64,000 nucleotides of DNA from Apostichopus japonicus (GCF_037975245.1 NC_092562.1:18878054-18942053); one strand, 5' to 3'; positions 1 to 12,847 are shown, counted from the stretch's first letter. A program made the numbers and translations. The notes: a model not told the origin generated them from the letters alone.

Positions 1-82
1 CAATAAAACAGATCAACATATCAACAAACCAAAAGTTTCAATCAACAAAACATATCATAGACTTGTATACGACTTGTATAGA

Positions 83-245
83 CTAGAACAAACCATTATG
101 GTACTCAGAGGCGAACACAGGCGGAGATTTAAAGTGGCCAAGGCAATTGACAGCACAGACAGTGACATAGTAGCGCATTGAAGAACTGTTCACTGTAATA
201 ACGGAATAACTACCATCATCGGGTACAATAGGATAGACTTCATTG
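83..245 (-). CDS. FN3/cytokine-receptor D2-like exon, second half
   Basis: The acceptor tcacatag sits just above 245 and the entry phase (2) fits the previous exon. The exon encodes the F and G strands of an FN3-type fold (YYVTVCAVNCLGHFKSPP). Two ends are possible. The first is a TAG stop at 83-85, giving a short secreted protein. The second is a weak phase-1 donor (AATG|gtttgt) ending the exon at 94, with the gene continuing left of the window. The second fits the family layout better, because a D3 domain and a membrane segment would follow. Confidence 0.65.
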
Positions 246-3200
246 CTATGTGATAAACAAAAAAAGAAATAGGTAACACAAGATACGTACTCATTATTAA
301 CAGGAAGCTGGACAATTTATTCGGCCCTTTAAGTTTCTGTGGAAATTAGCGGTTTTGCAACAAATAACTTCTTATAGGCCATGAAAACGTCAAACAGCAA
401 TACATGCACAATTAATAACTGAACATCAGGTCTCATTATGTGTTTGTGTCAATAGCAAAGACAATCATGAAATAGTATGTATGTGTGTACATATGGGTGT
501 ATGTATGTCTTTCCGTCCTCCAATTTAATGACTTTCAAAGATTCTACTGCTTTACACTAATTAACCAAAATGAAAACTTCAATTGACTGCAATCTCAAGT
601 ATTTAGCCAGACATTTATGCATCAAAATGTTTCCCAAACACAAAAGACTAAATTGTTTGCTGTTTTTCTTATCTCATCTATAGGTATATCTTATCTACTG
701 TGCCAGAGGCCAGCATTTTAAAGAGTTTGGAAACCAATTTCAATTCCAGTGGAATATACTTAAAAAGATGATCAGGCATTATCATGCCATGCATTTCGTC
801 TTCTAATGTTATATGTCAGATCATGTTCCCTTTTAGTTTGACCATTTAATCTTTGCGCTAAGTTTCAGATTGTGATTGATTCGGACAATTTCCTCAATAT
901 CATGATGTCAGGCAGGAGGCAGTGAACAAATTTATCAGGTATCGAATTGCAAAATGCTGGTATGCAAAATGGGTCCAGTTGCAATAGAAGTGTAAAGATG
1001 TATATCAGTTTTTGTACACAGAACAACCATAGTCTTTCATATGAGACACAAAGTCCATAGCCTTCAAAAGTGGCATGCCAAGATTTTTACACTGACAAGT
1101 AGTTCCCTGAGAGGTACTACTTACATTGTCCCGTCATTGTCTGGGGTGAAGTGCCATTGGTATCTAGTTTGGAAGGCATCGTAGGTGACTATGCCATCTT
1201 CATCATTAGTTAACTCATGCCATGTACAGTTGTAGATGCCTCTTAGCCGTGTCCAACAATCTGGGGCTGGGAATTTCCATTTAGAAGTATCTGTTAACAT
1301 TGCAAAAAGAAGGTACCAAAAAAAAAGTCCAATTTATTGTGTGGGGGGTGTCAAGCTAGTGACTGCATGGGAGGGGGTCTAAACACAGAAATTTAGCGAC
1401 ATAGATCAGTTCACTGGACTCTTTCTTTGATTGAAAGTGCTTATAAGTGCTTAAATATAAAAGCAAAACTTAGAGCAACAATGATGCTAGAATCTCAAGA
1501 CTCTGATATACATTTAAGACAACACAGCGACGCTGATATCCTTACTACACAGTGGAGTTTGGGGTCTGTAGAGTTAAACGGTGTGACAAACCTATACAAA
1601 TTAGGCCTCCTTTCAAACTTAATGTAACCTAATACTGATCACAAAAACAGCAAGCAATGCATGCCTTCTCATATCCTATGCCAAACTAATTGACAATCTA
1701 TGACACACTGCATCTATAAACCTTGTAGAAAACAATACAGAAGAAGAGCATGATTTGAATTGCCCCTCTTTTTTAAATAAAAAAAAAGGGACACACTACA
1801 CAGATGAAACCGTTCCCCCCCCCACCCCCCCTTCCCGTATCTTGTGAAGACTGCATCGACTCTTTGTCACGTCTCTCAAAAACACGTTGCCTATCTGTCG
1901 TACCTTTTGAAGAAGTCGCTTCCATCACCATATCATATGTATTGAGCCCATCCACTCATCTGTTCCTTTGAATTTATTTTCTTTCTTTCTTGTTTTCTCT
2001 TTCTTGCCCATGGTTTGACCAATTAATGGATGACTCATGCATAGGCTAAAGCCTTATATGTATCCCCAATGTTTCCCAGTTTGAGCATAGTACCAGTGTC
2101 TTTAGCTAACCGTGGGTATAGTTAGGGCGTTGACAAATGACCAAGGAGGGGAGGGGGGTGGGGGTGGAATGAACATGGTAAAAGTTATAACAAACGAGCA
2201 GGAACTGTTTCAGAGAATCCAATCCAATCCTGTTTCTGTAGGGGATTCTGCAGTGCGACAAGGGTGTACCTTAATACAGAAGGTCATTCTCATTTGCTAA
2301 TAAATTGGAGCGATGGGCACATATACATGCTATGTTTCCCCATGATTTTTTTCCTTTTCTTTGTCCAATAATTATTGCAAAAAGGAACACTTGAGTGCTA
2401 GAAATATTTAAGTACAGTAGCTTTCTTGAACTATTTCAACAAGTTGTGAAATAAATTAAGTTAATACTGTCTTTTTTGCAAGTTTATTACTTTCTTCATG
2501 TCAGTGTAAAGATTAATCACTAAGAAAAAATATGGTAAAAAAACAATTATCAAAATTTGCATAATATCACTGAGCTCACCTTTGACCTGTACTAGCTGGC
2601 TTGGTGTACTTCTGCTGTTGAGTAGGCATGAATAATCTCCGCTAGAAGCCGTGCTAACATTTTCGATTGTCAAATTCAAGCTCCCGTTGCTAAGGAGGTT
2701 GCCATCTTTGTACCATGCGACAGATGACCCTTCCGAGAGAGGAGGATCCGGTGGAAACTCTCCACAGTGTAAAGTGACAGTCTCGCCTACCTCATGAATG
2801 GACGGATCGCAATCTTCAAAGAGAAGAAATTAAAAATGTGAAGCATATGTGCAAAGAAAGCAAAAACAGTGTGAATAATACAAAAATATTATAATTTTGC
2901 TGTGGCTGCATGGAAGTTGATCGTTCAACAAAATTACTGAGAATTCTCTGAATCGGCTATCTAGGTCTAAACAACAGCTCAATGGACTGATTTGGTACTA
3001 AGGCGTGTGAAGATGCCGCAATTTTTTTGTTCAAATCTGGGCGATATGTTACAGTGGTGAAACATTGAAAAGAGTAAGATGAATGTTGGATGCCATCATG
3101 GCAATTCAACTGGAAAAAAAAAATGTGCAACTTGCTTTTCCATTATAATGTTTGAATCATTTACACCCATGTGCAGCTGCAGTAAGTTAACACACTAAAT

Positions 3201-6200
3201 ATATCACAGTTAAAGAATAAATCAACAGGAAGACTAAAAATAAGTAAAGTCAAGTTTTCATAGAAAACCGACGGTGGCGGTTGATGACACCATCCAAACT
3301 AAACACATGTGTATCTATTATATCTTGGGCTCGAAACACATGTGCATATATTATATCTTGGGCTCGAAACACAAGTGTATCTATTTTATCTTGGGCTCGA
3401 AACACAAGTGTATCTATTTTATCTTGGGCTCGAAACACAAGTGTATCTATTTTATCTTGGGCTCGAAACACAAGTGTATCTATTTTATCTTGGGCTCAAA
3501 ACACATGTTTATCTACAGTTATAGTCAGTTGGGGTAAAAAAAAACAAGGGGGTAGTTGGGGTAAAAAAAAACAACCCCTTTTTATCTAAGGGGAATATTT
3601 AGCCAAAGTTCCAATTTATTTTGGGTGATAGTCCTATATGTCTAGTTTATTATTATATAATTTCTGGAACTCTATGTCACTTCGCTGCCAATCACCGCTT
3701 CATCGAATCAAGCTAATGCTAAAATAGCGAAATTTGAAGTTTGTACCACATATCCGAAACTTTCTCCTGCATACCCAGCTTATATGATGTGGAAATTATT
3801 CCAGCAGTTACAGCATAGCAGTTAGTGATATTACACTCCCCCATGGTAGAATTACTCCAACTTCATTCACGCTTCATGGGGGGGCCTTGTTTTTTTTTAC
3901 CCCCAATAAATGATGTGAATGGGGTAAAAAATAACAAGTACTTTCCGGCTCCAATGTACTCCCTATTTTACCCGAATTGATTTTAGAGGTTAGGCAAATA
4001 GTTTTCATGTCTGTCATGTGTCAAAAATGTTAAATAATTGGGCAGAAGTAACTGAAATTGGCTCTACTCTAATGTTTCTACTATATGACACCACATTTGT
4101 GTAGCATCATATACACACTGTACAGTATGAATACGGCTGAGCATGACATATGACACGAGCCATCCATAATTACGAATTAAGACAATTTCACAATTTTTTT
4201 CCTTTTTCATGTAAAGGTAGTAGCTCATACTTAGATATAATTATATGCAAACATGATTTTAAGATACATTCATGAAGAAAATAGCTGTTTTCTAGCATTG
4301 TTTTTTTTTACCCCTGCATTGTTTTTTTTTACCCCGAATTAAGCAAATTTTGGGGGTAAAAAAAAACAACATTTTTCGCAAAAAACGACACTTTCCCTTT
4401 ACAAAAAAGTTATTTTTGTTAGATTCTCTTTAAGAGAATCCCACTCCACACACTTGGACATTGGAACCGAAACAATACCTCTTACTCATCAATTTTTAGA
4501 GCAAACTTTAGGTAAATTGTTTTTTTTCTACCCCACTTGACTATACTACCTTTGTTACTTGTATAAACCCTGATAACAGTACAGGGGCAACAGACACAGG
4601 GTGCATACATGTACCCCTTCCCCTATAGATCCCAAATTCAGTGAAATGCATTAACGGTGTCCCTTTTGATGAAGGCTATATGATGATTCCTTGCCATATA
4701 ATTTGCTCAAAATTCCACTAAACTGACTGATGTAGAAGCCAGCGAGTCAAATTTGTCCAAGAATTAAATGAGTGAGGATTACCAGAAGATGATCAGAAGT
4801 TAATCACCTCTTATTTGTAGCTCACTCACCTGTGTGCATATCGACCAATTAATTCACTGACGAGGACTTTTACAATATTGCATGTTTATTCTAAAAAATG
4901 TATTACAAACCATCATATATAGGCTATATCTAGGCCTACATGCAGCTGATTGCAAAAGGCCAGTGGGTAGACATGCATTCAATGGAATACCATTATTGAA
5001 GAGCTATATATTATATACATATTAAGCTGTATATTACAGTTTAAGAAAAACAATCCAACTAGTGACGCAGCTAAATCCGGTTGAAGAATCATTGTTATTC
5101 GATCTGCTTGACTGAAACCATTGATTCTGCAGACAGTATTCTTGTTTTCAAGGGATGCATTCAAAACTTCCCTTTACCTCAGATAATAACAATCATGGGT
5201 TGAATACTTTGATAATCAATATTTTGACAAAGGTTGCAAAATGGTAACAGGCAGTTCCTTTTTTTTAAATTTTATTATCATGCATAGATTGGCTTATAAC
5301 TTTGCCTGTACCTTTTATACAAAGCATTGCTTGTATACTGCTAACGTTATGTTGTATTGTATTGCCTATTGCACAAGAATAGTGTGTTGACGACGCACAG
5401 AAACTATATTCACAACCAATGAGTGCTTGAATCAATCGGTCACGACTCATAACTTGTGGATCGTTGGCATTTAACTTTATTGGAGACTTTCTGTAACATA
5501 TCAGGTCAAAATGTACATCCTCAAGAAAGCTTTTGATACAGCCAAGATTTTATCATTTTATGGCTTTTACAATTTAGTAACTTACATGAAACTACCACTT
5601 GTAGGAAACTTGATTCAACAGTATTAATGTTGCAACGATATTGTTACTATCGACACTGGCCAAAAAGGGGAATTTTAAAATCCCACTATCCACCCATACC
5701 AGTAACTAAAAATGAAAAATATATCTAACATTAGCCCATGCATTTGTGAAGGCACTTCCTATCATCGTTGGTCGTTCAATGTTGCGTCTTACTACTACAC
5801 TCTTAACATGACTGACTTCTAATATTAATATGAAAGATTCAATGTTTTCAAACATTTGATTCTTTCATTAATTCTTATTGAGTTCTCATTTGAAGCAAGA
5901 CTGCACCACTTTGGTGGAAGGAGCTACACAATTATAGGCTACTGCATAGCCTACAGTACATGTTGTTCATGAGATACGAACCATTGGTTTACTAGTAATA
6001 TGGACTCTGTTTAGCAGTTCCATTCAAATACCACAGCGGAATGCGGGGTTGATTTCTATCAAAATATTTCAAGCCAGCTCTGACAATAGCACGTTTGTCT
6101 CTAGGAAGCAATATCTGTTGTGAACTATCCGTAAAATGACGTAGATTTTACCCAAGTTGGAATATTCGGCAGATACCAATATAAACAATGCTAACAATCA

Positions 6201-8287
6201 GTGAGACACTCTCTTCATGAAAAGTCAAGAAATATGTCAACCCAGATTCCTTACCTTCTATTTCCTCTTCATCAGCGCCAAGAACGTAACAGGAATCCAC
6301 ACGAGCTGTGACAATGGAAACAAGATTTTTTTAAATTACAGTTCAAATGTCTGTTTTTATATTAATGTCAAGAGAATGTTTTATTCTTATATTCATGGGA
6401 CCGTACATCAAATCTTAGGTCACTTTGTACATGAAATATTTTCTTTATACAAACTTTAGTACTAAATCAGTAAAATCTTGAGTTTTGTTGCAAAATGCCA
6501 CAGGGAGGGTTACAACTGACTAGGGCTGCTTATGCTAAACAGTTTAATGTGAGGTTAATTGATGTGAAATTGTGTTTTTCCATATCAATTCCTTTCGCTC
6601 TTTCCAATGCAGCAATGAGCTGAAGCAAGAAAAACATCTTCAGCTTCCTATGGCTTCATCATAGAAACCTAACTTCAACTTGGTTTCTTAGCTTGAAACG
6701 GAAAATGATTGCTTTGTTAAAGAGTTGTCTTTCCAATGATCTAACTTTTCTCACATTCAAAGACAATCAGACTTGGGAGGGGGAATTAGAGAGAAAGACT
6801 TATCCAATCCGTTTAATTAGACTTCCCCTTTTCAATTTGCACAATAAACTATGCTCAACTGTTTTATAGTGCAGTTTCAACAGCATATCATTCCTTCCCT
6901 TTAATACAATAATAGTGACTACCGATATCCTTGAAATGAATTTGGAGAGATGGAGAAGTGTTTTCCTCAGCAATGTTACAATGATTCTAATTCATTGAGA
7001 TTTGCCACCGGGCAAGGTGTTGGCAAATCATGATTTCCTTGAAGTAAATCACTCCAAGTCACATCTGTGTAGCACTAGTATAACATTACCATGTCATGTA
7101 TGTACGTCCACTAATTGCAGGTTTTACGTTCAGCTAATTTGTGCTTAAAGAATTGATAATGATACATATTGATTCAACAGCTGTCCTCCTTGTGTAGATT
7201 TGGTACTAAATTACCTTGCAATAATTGTAGCAGGAATTCGAACAGGCAAAACAAGTTGAAGAGGCACTGGCCCTAACTTAGCGTTGTGTAGCCTGCAAAT
7301 TAGGCTAGGTCGGCTAACGTTAGTCCAGGCCTAACTTAGGCTAGGCTAACTTAGGCCCCAATGTTACGCCGGCCGCATTTAAGTAGGCCGAACAGTAGGC
7401 CTAAACCTTTATAAGTACTGATGAGTTGACATGTTCGTTCTTTGCATAATATTGACGTATATTAATATTATGTAACACACAATATATAAGTGATGAAATT
7501 TTAATTACCTGCAGGAAAATAGGCAAGGTATTGGTCCACAGCCTAATGTTACTGTGGGACTGGGAGTCTAGAATTGAAAATTAATACTACTACTACGTGG
7601 CCTAGCGGTTAACTACTCGACATGTGACACCACAGGTATTAATTTATGTGTTTGACACTGGTTCTGGTTATACGTTAGTCGATCGATAGTGTATTTGGAG
7701 CATAGAAGTTACACATATGGAGCGCCAAAATTTATCGCAGCATTAGAAACATTTGAAGAATTAAAATGGAAAGTGGTTTGCTGAAGTGACCATTGGACCA
7801 TATTGGTTTTTTGAGTAATGCACATACTAAAAAATTTGTTTATTATTTAGAATCACGGAATATGCATGAACAAGTTTCTTGTTACGGTAAGTTTTCATAA
7901 CTTCTCGCTTGACAGTCATTTGCCCTTTATAATTCGGAGGTGGGGTATATATGAGGTACTTTTCGGTAATATTCAAATGCTTTTTCCCCTTGTCAATCGG
8001 TTGATTTTATGATTTGCTGCAGTGTTTTCTATTTATTGTAGGAGCCAGGCAAAACTTCAATTTAAATGATTTCTAGGTTATTCTCACCTTAATGGAATTG
8101 AAACAGAACAGCTTTGAAATTATACAGATATCTGGGGAAAAAAACGTTCATCTTACCATCCCGGCATCGTTACATGTATACAAGTCAAAATAATATGATA
8201 CATACCAGACGCAGTCACCGAGGTAACACAGCACCAGAGCACTATAACCCGACTCCACGTGGATAGACTTTCAAAGCTGTTTGGTTT
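83..8287 (-). CDS. Ig + cytokine-receptor-like FN3 protein, N-terminal part of gene (5 exons seen)
   Basis: Joining minus-strand exons 8287-8206, 6305-6255, 2813-2580, 1290-1125 and 245-94 (or to 83) gives one open frame with matching splice phases (0-1, 1-1, 1-1, 1-2, 2-). The product starts with a hydrophobic signal segment (VIVLWCCVTSVTAS), then a short acidic linker, then an Ig domain with its two cysteines, a WYKDG tryptophan strand and an SGDYSC motif. Next comes an FN3-like domain holding C-W and C-x-W cysteines (PDCW, YNCTW) and a YYVTVCAVNCLG strand followed by a serine. This order, signal-Ig-D2 with C/C-x-W, is that of the IL-6R/gp130/CNTFR class of cytokine receptors; the family call is inference from motifs. 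The ATG exon was not found above 8287. The lower end is either a TAG at 83-85 or a donor (gtttgt) at 93, in which case the gene runs past the window edge. A generic secreted Ig/FN3 protein is the alternative. Confidence 0.7.
1125..1290 (-). CDS. FN3/cytokine-receptor D2-like exon, first half
   Basis: The exon has 166 nt, acceptor gttaacag, donor AT|gtaagt, phase 1 to 2. It encodes a proline followed by CW and, ten residues on, YNCTW. That C...C-x-W spacing is the first disulphide region of class I cytokine receptor homology domains. Confidence 0.72.
2580..2813 (-). CDS. Ig-domain exon
   Basis: The exon has 234 nt in phase 1-1, the usual phase for an Ig domain, with a pyrimidine-rich acceptor (ttcttctctttgaag) and donor G|gtgagc. 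It carries VTLHC, VAWYKDG, LNLTIENV and SGDYSC, the B, C, E and F strands of an Ig fold. Sites N-G-S and N-L-T could carry N-glycans. Confidence 0.85.
3301..3516. repeat. 33-bp minisatellite, six full copies plus a partial
   Basis: Units start at 3301, 3334, 3367, 3400, 3433 and 3466, and a partial one at 3499. Copies 3 to 6 are almost identical; the first two and the last diverge, the usual pattern of edge copies. Since 33 is divisible by 3, several frames stay open on both strands, but the peptides are only the repeat read as an 11-residue unit. It lies in an intron of the Ig/cytokine-receptor-like gene. Confidence 0.95.
3520..4545. mobile_element. MITE-like element with about 29-bp inverted ends
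   Basis: The left end (3520-3548) reads TATAGTCA, then a GGGGTAAAA... run into CAA. The right end (4517-4545) is its near-exact inverse, ending TGACTATA. The motif GGGGTA9CAA recurs inside at about 3555, 3885 (inverted), 4300 and 4320 (inverted) and 4357, so subterminal repeats are present. No coding capacity is visible. A TA target duplication, as in Tc1/mariner, is possible but not proven. It abuts the 33-bp minisatellite. Confidence 0.6.
6255..6305 (-). CDS. Ig/cytokine-receptor-like gene, linker exon
   Basis: The exon has 51 nt, with acceptor tgtcacag and donor G|gtaagg, phase 1 on both sides. It encodes a linker with one cysteine and an acidic end (DSCYVLGADEEEIE) that joins signal peptide and Ig domain in frame. 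Confidence 0.68.
8206..8287 (-). CDS. Ig/cytokine-receptor-like gene, signal-peptide exon
   Basis: The exon has 82 nt, with acceptor ttttcag just above 8287 and donor G|gtatgt below 8206. It encodes a hydrophobic run typical of a signal peptide, ending TAS. It is open from its first base but has no ATG, so an upstream exon must supply the start. It ends in phase 1. Confidence 0.7.
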
Positions 8288-11200
8288 CTGAAAATGTAGT
8301 AAAAAATATGAGATTTATTTTAACAAAGCAGCTTGTTAAAAGGCATGAACGTTTCCTTTCCTTCATAAAACTATGTCATAAGTTGCTCAATCATAGAGAA
8401 ACGAAAGTCACCCAAGAGCCCGGGGATCAAAAACCAACTGCAACTTGGCCCTTATTCAATCCCTGTCCCCTTACATCGTTACGGTTACCATGTGATCATG
8501 ACGGTGTACCGAGAAGGGGAATACAACGAATCCCTTCGAAAGGAATAGACAGTATAGGCTACAGGTTTACATAGCCTAGCTTTCAGATTTGAACAAGTAT
8601 TGTTGAATGAGATGAGGATTACGCGACGCTTTCTTGCTTCCGTGAAACCACAGACTGCGCCAGGCTCTGACCCTCTCTTTGCAAAAGAAACCCCTTACAA
8701 TATCCAACAGTGACATTATAAAAGACACTATAGAACGAAGTTTCAAATCTAAGTTTTCAAGTTGATGTATAACTACTTCAATTTGAAAGGAACACGTACA
8801 AGAGCAGTTCATAGTTAGTATATAGTCCATATATAATATCACAGGGTTTAATGAAGAGCAGTGCACTCTGTCATTCAAATGAAGTGCATAAAGGACATTT
8901 AATAAATGCTAAAAACAGAACGATCAATCTGGGGAGGTGGATCAACATACTATAGCAACGTCTATAGGCCTATATGTGTTTCACAAAAGAACTTCCCAAT
9001 TACGTCATTTGAACTGTTAAATGGATACAAAGTCTTCCTGGACCTGTTAAGAATGGGTGTCCACTGGGGCACAGCACCATTTATGTTATGGGCTGGGCCG
9101 GGGATCAGATGTTATTTCGTCTTTGGCGAGGGGTCTAAGGGGAGGTGGTTCTCTCTGAAAATATTTTGAGATAAAAAAATGGAGCCTGCTGTTTGGGTAA
9201 GGTATGTAGCATTACAAAATAGGTTTTTTTTTTTGCATTGGGGGGGGGTGGCTTATGTTTTTTTTACCAAATGTTGAAAAGGTCGAAGCTAGGCTCACGC
9301 AATTGAAAAGGAGTCACAAATTAAACAGCGTTTTTGTGACACATCAGGTCGCAAACGCTTTTGCCAAGTCAAGCCTGCCAGATATAACGAAGAATAAAAT
9401 TGCGATTGACCGAATCCCACGAGAACCAGCTTTGTCCGAAGTAATGGTAATTAATTACAACTAAGCCATTATAGTTTTGTGTAATTCATTCAAAGGATAT
9501 AAATGTATCGCCCATACCCTAACCGCACCGCAGACTTCCCGGCTGATCAGGACACTGATCAAAACGTGGCAATAGTTTTGAGTCGCGTCGGCTTCGGTAG
9601 GAACATGTAGCGTTTTTTTTTCGACAATGTGCGGTGATTCACGTCTAAACCGCGCAGTTTTAAAAATGTAACCAATCACAGGTCATAACATTTGCATGTG
9701 ACCTAAACGAACTCCGGTCGTGAACAGCAAACCAGTCATTTTTGTGCCAGGCCGGATCGGTCGATCAGTGGGGCGTGGTTCAGTTATGAGTCCATAGGTT
9801 TAGTCACGGCAGTTGAAAACTCGGGTCACGGCGGTCGAGTTGAGTCTAGTCATGCCGTGATTAGTCGAGCAGCGTCAATTAAACCACATGCATGCATAAC
9901 CGTACTTACAATAGGAACTTAAACTTTTCGACTCTTTCCTCGTTGTCGGAAATGAACGGACAAACAAATTGCTGTTGCTATGGAATCATAAAGTACTCGA
10001 GCGGACGAGAACACTTTACAACACAAAATGGCTTTATGATTAATAACTGAGAGGGGCTTACTGGGGCCTCGTATGTCTTGACAAGGATCACGTGACAGAC
10101 ATTTTCTTAGCGACTAAACATGAGATTCCCTCGAAAACATAAAGGAGTCGTAATCCTCGTGACTTACATATCGGTGAACATAACAATTATTAACTCGGCG
10201 CTGAGTATAGGCCTACTTGACACTTTACTACCACCTTCAAGCTCCTCGGTACAGTGTTATTGGTGGCTCGCGACAACCGGACTGCTGCCGTTGTCACGGT
10301 TACAACTAGTCAGTGTCCTACGGACAGGTTTTTGCTGAAGGATTCCTCGGAGTATCTATCCGTAAGGCTGTTTTTACTGGGAATACCGTCCTCGCATGTG
10401 GAATCAGTCCTATCGGGGCCAAGACTGCTCGCAACGATTTGCTATAGATCGCTCAATGCGAATTTATATAAATATTATAACCTCATATTATAACCTCTGT
10501 GAAGGGTCAGGAATAGTATACTTATTACTCTGCCATTTCAGTTGGGGAGGTGGGGAGGGGGGTGGCGGTCTCTCAAGTTTGTTTAGACGATGTTCGCAAT
10601 TTGGAGGTTTCTATGAATAAATTTGTGTAAATCAAGAATAGCTTAGGCTCGTTTTTCCCTTTTCCTTTACTCCATTAAGCAAACACGATAGGTCAGAAAA
10701 GATGCATGATATTTTTAATTATATTTTTGGTACATGCATGGCCTCATTTTGATAAAAAACAAGTTCAAAGAGTCAGTATAGTTTGAGGTCAACAGAGATC
10801 ATAATCTGAAGACCCATATAGTAAACACTATAAATTAAAAAGCATTGGCTCCATTGTGTTCATGACTAGTGCAAGGATCCACCTTGTAAACAGGGCGACA
10901 TAAATATTTATCTATCCATTCGACTTTATATATTTGGGTCTTGTTCACGTAAACTGACAAACATGTTGCGTAATCCCTAATTATGTAATCCCTATACATA
11001 TATGTATAGGTATTACAAAGTTAAAAGACGTTTCCATCTTTCGACTTTTTATTATTAGCCTGTTTTTTAGTTTAGAGCAATAAATATGCTATACGGACTT
11101 GCCATTGCGGTATCATTAAAGACAATGATTAAATAACCATGCCTTCTAAACACTCCGTGAATTTGGATTTCAAACCGATAGAAGGATTCCCGAAATTAAA

Positions 11201-12350
11201 CAAAATATAGTGAGACCTCGGAATATTGAAACATCTGTCGCAAAAATGGTAAATAAACGGTATGGATGTGTGAATGTGAGTGTGTGTACTCTGTGTGTGT
11301 GTGTTTGAGACTGTGAGGGGTGGGATTGGCACGGTAGGAGAGGGGAGGTGACAGGGTGATAAAGAAGCGGCAACTTTCCAAACTAATGCTTCGTAGGTGA
11401 TGTAAGTTTGAATGTGTTCTAAAGAAAGTTTTAGGCCTCAACGAATTTCAGTAAAGAAATATCCATAGGCCTCCCAGTAGGCCTTGCACCGTGCACGGTG
11501 GGAAGTTCCTGCTTCCATTAAACTTTCAAGAATGCCTCGAAACAGTTGTTAGAGACTCAATAATTCGCCGAGTTTGACGAAAAAGTCTTAAGATTAAGTT
11601 CGCTTTAACATTTTTTTTTAAAGGGACATGAGGCGGGGGGGGGGGGACGATCGTCCGAAGTCTTAAGTCAATCATTTGGACATTAACAATCGAAATTTCG
11701 AATTTGAATTTCAAAAATCATGACCTTTCATATCTACAGTTGAAATGTTGAGATTAGAAGTCGACATTTGGATTTAAAAGCCGAAACGTTGAGAATAATT
11801 AAAAGTGGATCATTTTAAAGGTTTTATTTTCGTTTTACCACGTCCGTTTATAATAAACCACCGTGTTTTACCCCTCAGGCTTTCATTGAGCATAATTTAT
11901 TTAAACAGATTATTGACTTATTTTGATTAAATATGTCTATTTCATGCTAATTAAATCCCTTAACAATTAATATCGGTCATAGCCAGACCTATATACATCT
12001 CCTTTCCAAATATCAGTTGACTTAAAAATGGGGTAATTTTCGAAATATAGTTTGCAATGTATGAAAAGGTATTTACAGCTAATATTAAAACTAGTCGGAC
12101 GAAAAATGCCAATGATTGAACGAGGCAAACTAATAACACTTGCTCGTAATATTGGTCATATAATTAATCTTCTCCCAATGTTACTCCATCATCTAGGATT
12201 TCATAATAAGAAACTCAGCGATCCTGTTAGAAAAACTGACTTCAGAGAGCGAATAATGATCAAAACGTTATCCTATTTCCTGCGAGGGTACGAATCTATT
12301 TCAGTCTACTTTGTTGCCAAAAATGAGTTGCATAAGGTAATATGATGTAT
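8288..12350. other. Upstream region of the Ig gene, no exon identified
   Basis: The missing ATG exon should lie in or beyond this stretch, but I cannot place it. A strong minus-strand donor (ATT|gtaagt) lies at about 9908, yet the frame that would fit the next exon contains a TAA, so it can only be a 5' UTR candidate. There is a (GT)n tract near 11280 and short T and G runs near 9220 and 11640. Open frames here look random. Confidence 0.4.
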
Positions 12351-12353
12351 TCG

Positions 12354-12563
12354 TTACAGGTGGCCAAGGCCTTCAGTGGCTTCCTTACTGGTTTCGAACC
12401 TCTGGACAGACAATCAGGCCATAGCCCATATAGTTGCTTAGGGGGTCCGCATATAAAGCGCGAGGCCCGTGTTCGAATCCAGGTGGAGGCTGGAAGTTTG
12501 TTTGCACTGTTCTGGATTTTCCCACTCATTGCAATTAATATATATATTTATATATGTATATAT

Positions 12564-12597
<34 letters not shown>

Positions 12598-12600
12598 ATC
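12354..12600 (+). mobile_element. Possible tRNA-derived SINE with TA-rich tail
   Basis: A perfect pol III B-box-like GTTCGAATCC lies near 12472, and about 50 bases upstream is a weak A-box-like TAGTTGCTTAGGGGG. A non-tRNA body follows, then a (TA)n tail at about 12536-12598. The tRNA arms do not pair convincingly, so this is not a functional tRNA gene. Confidence 0.4.
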
Positions 12601-12802
12601 ACCACCGAATATCCTGTTTTATTTTATAAGTTTAATTCTTTTACTGCCATTTCATTTACACCAGGGTCTGTTCAAAGTATATCTCTTTCAAAATCCGGCT
12701 TTAGTTTTCATAAATGATTTCGATTTCTCTTTTCCAAGTATAATATTACCATTTCGAGGGAGAGGAAGTCATTAAACAACTTTAACAGCTCAGCTCTGTA
12801 TG

Positions 12803-12847
12803 ACCATGGAGCTATAAACCTGGGACCCAGGTTTATAGCTCCATGGT
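12803..12847. repeat. Perfect 22-bp inverted repeat with one-base spacer
   Basis: The arms 12803-12824 and 12826-12847 are exact reverse complements, beginning ACCATGGAGC and ending GCTCCATGGT. An almost loopless palindrome this long would be extruded as a cruciform, or is the fold-back relic of a small transposon. No coding role is seen. Confidence 0.95.

Noticed and set aside
3274-3589. Open frames of 73 to 102 codons in several frames over the 33-bp repeat, on both strands
   Set aside because: The repeat length is divisible by three, so frames stay open by construction; the peptides are just the repeat unit.
8576-8878. 100-codon minus-strand frame as the missing first exon of the Ig gene
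   Set aside because: No donor in the right phase could be justified, and the sequence has no signal-peptide or family features.
12420-12500. Functional tRNA gene
   Set aside because: Only box B is good; the acceptor and D arms do not pair, and a TA-rich tail follows as in a SINE.
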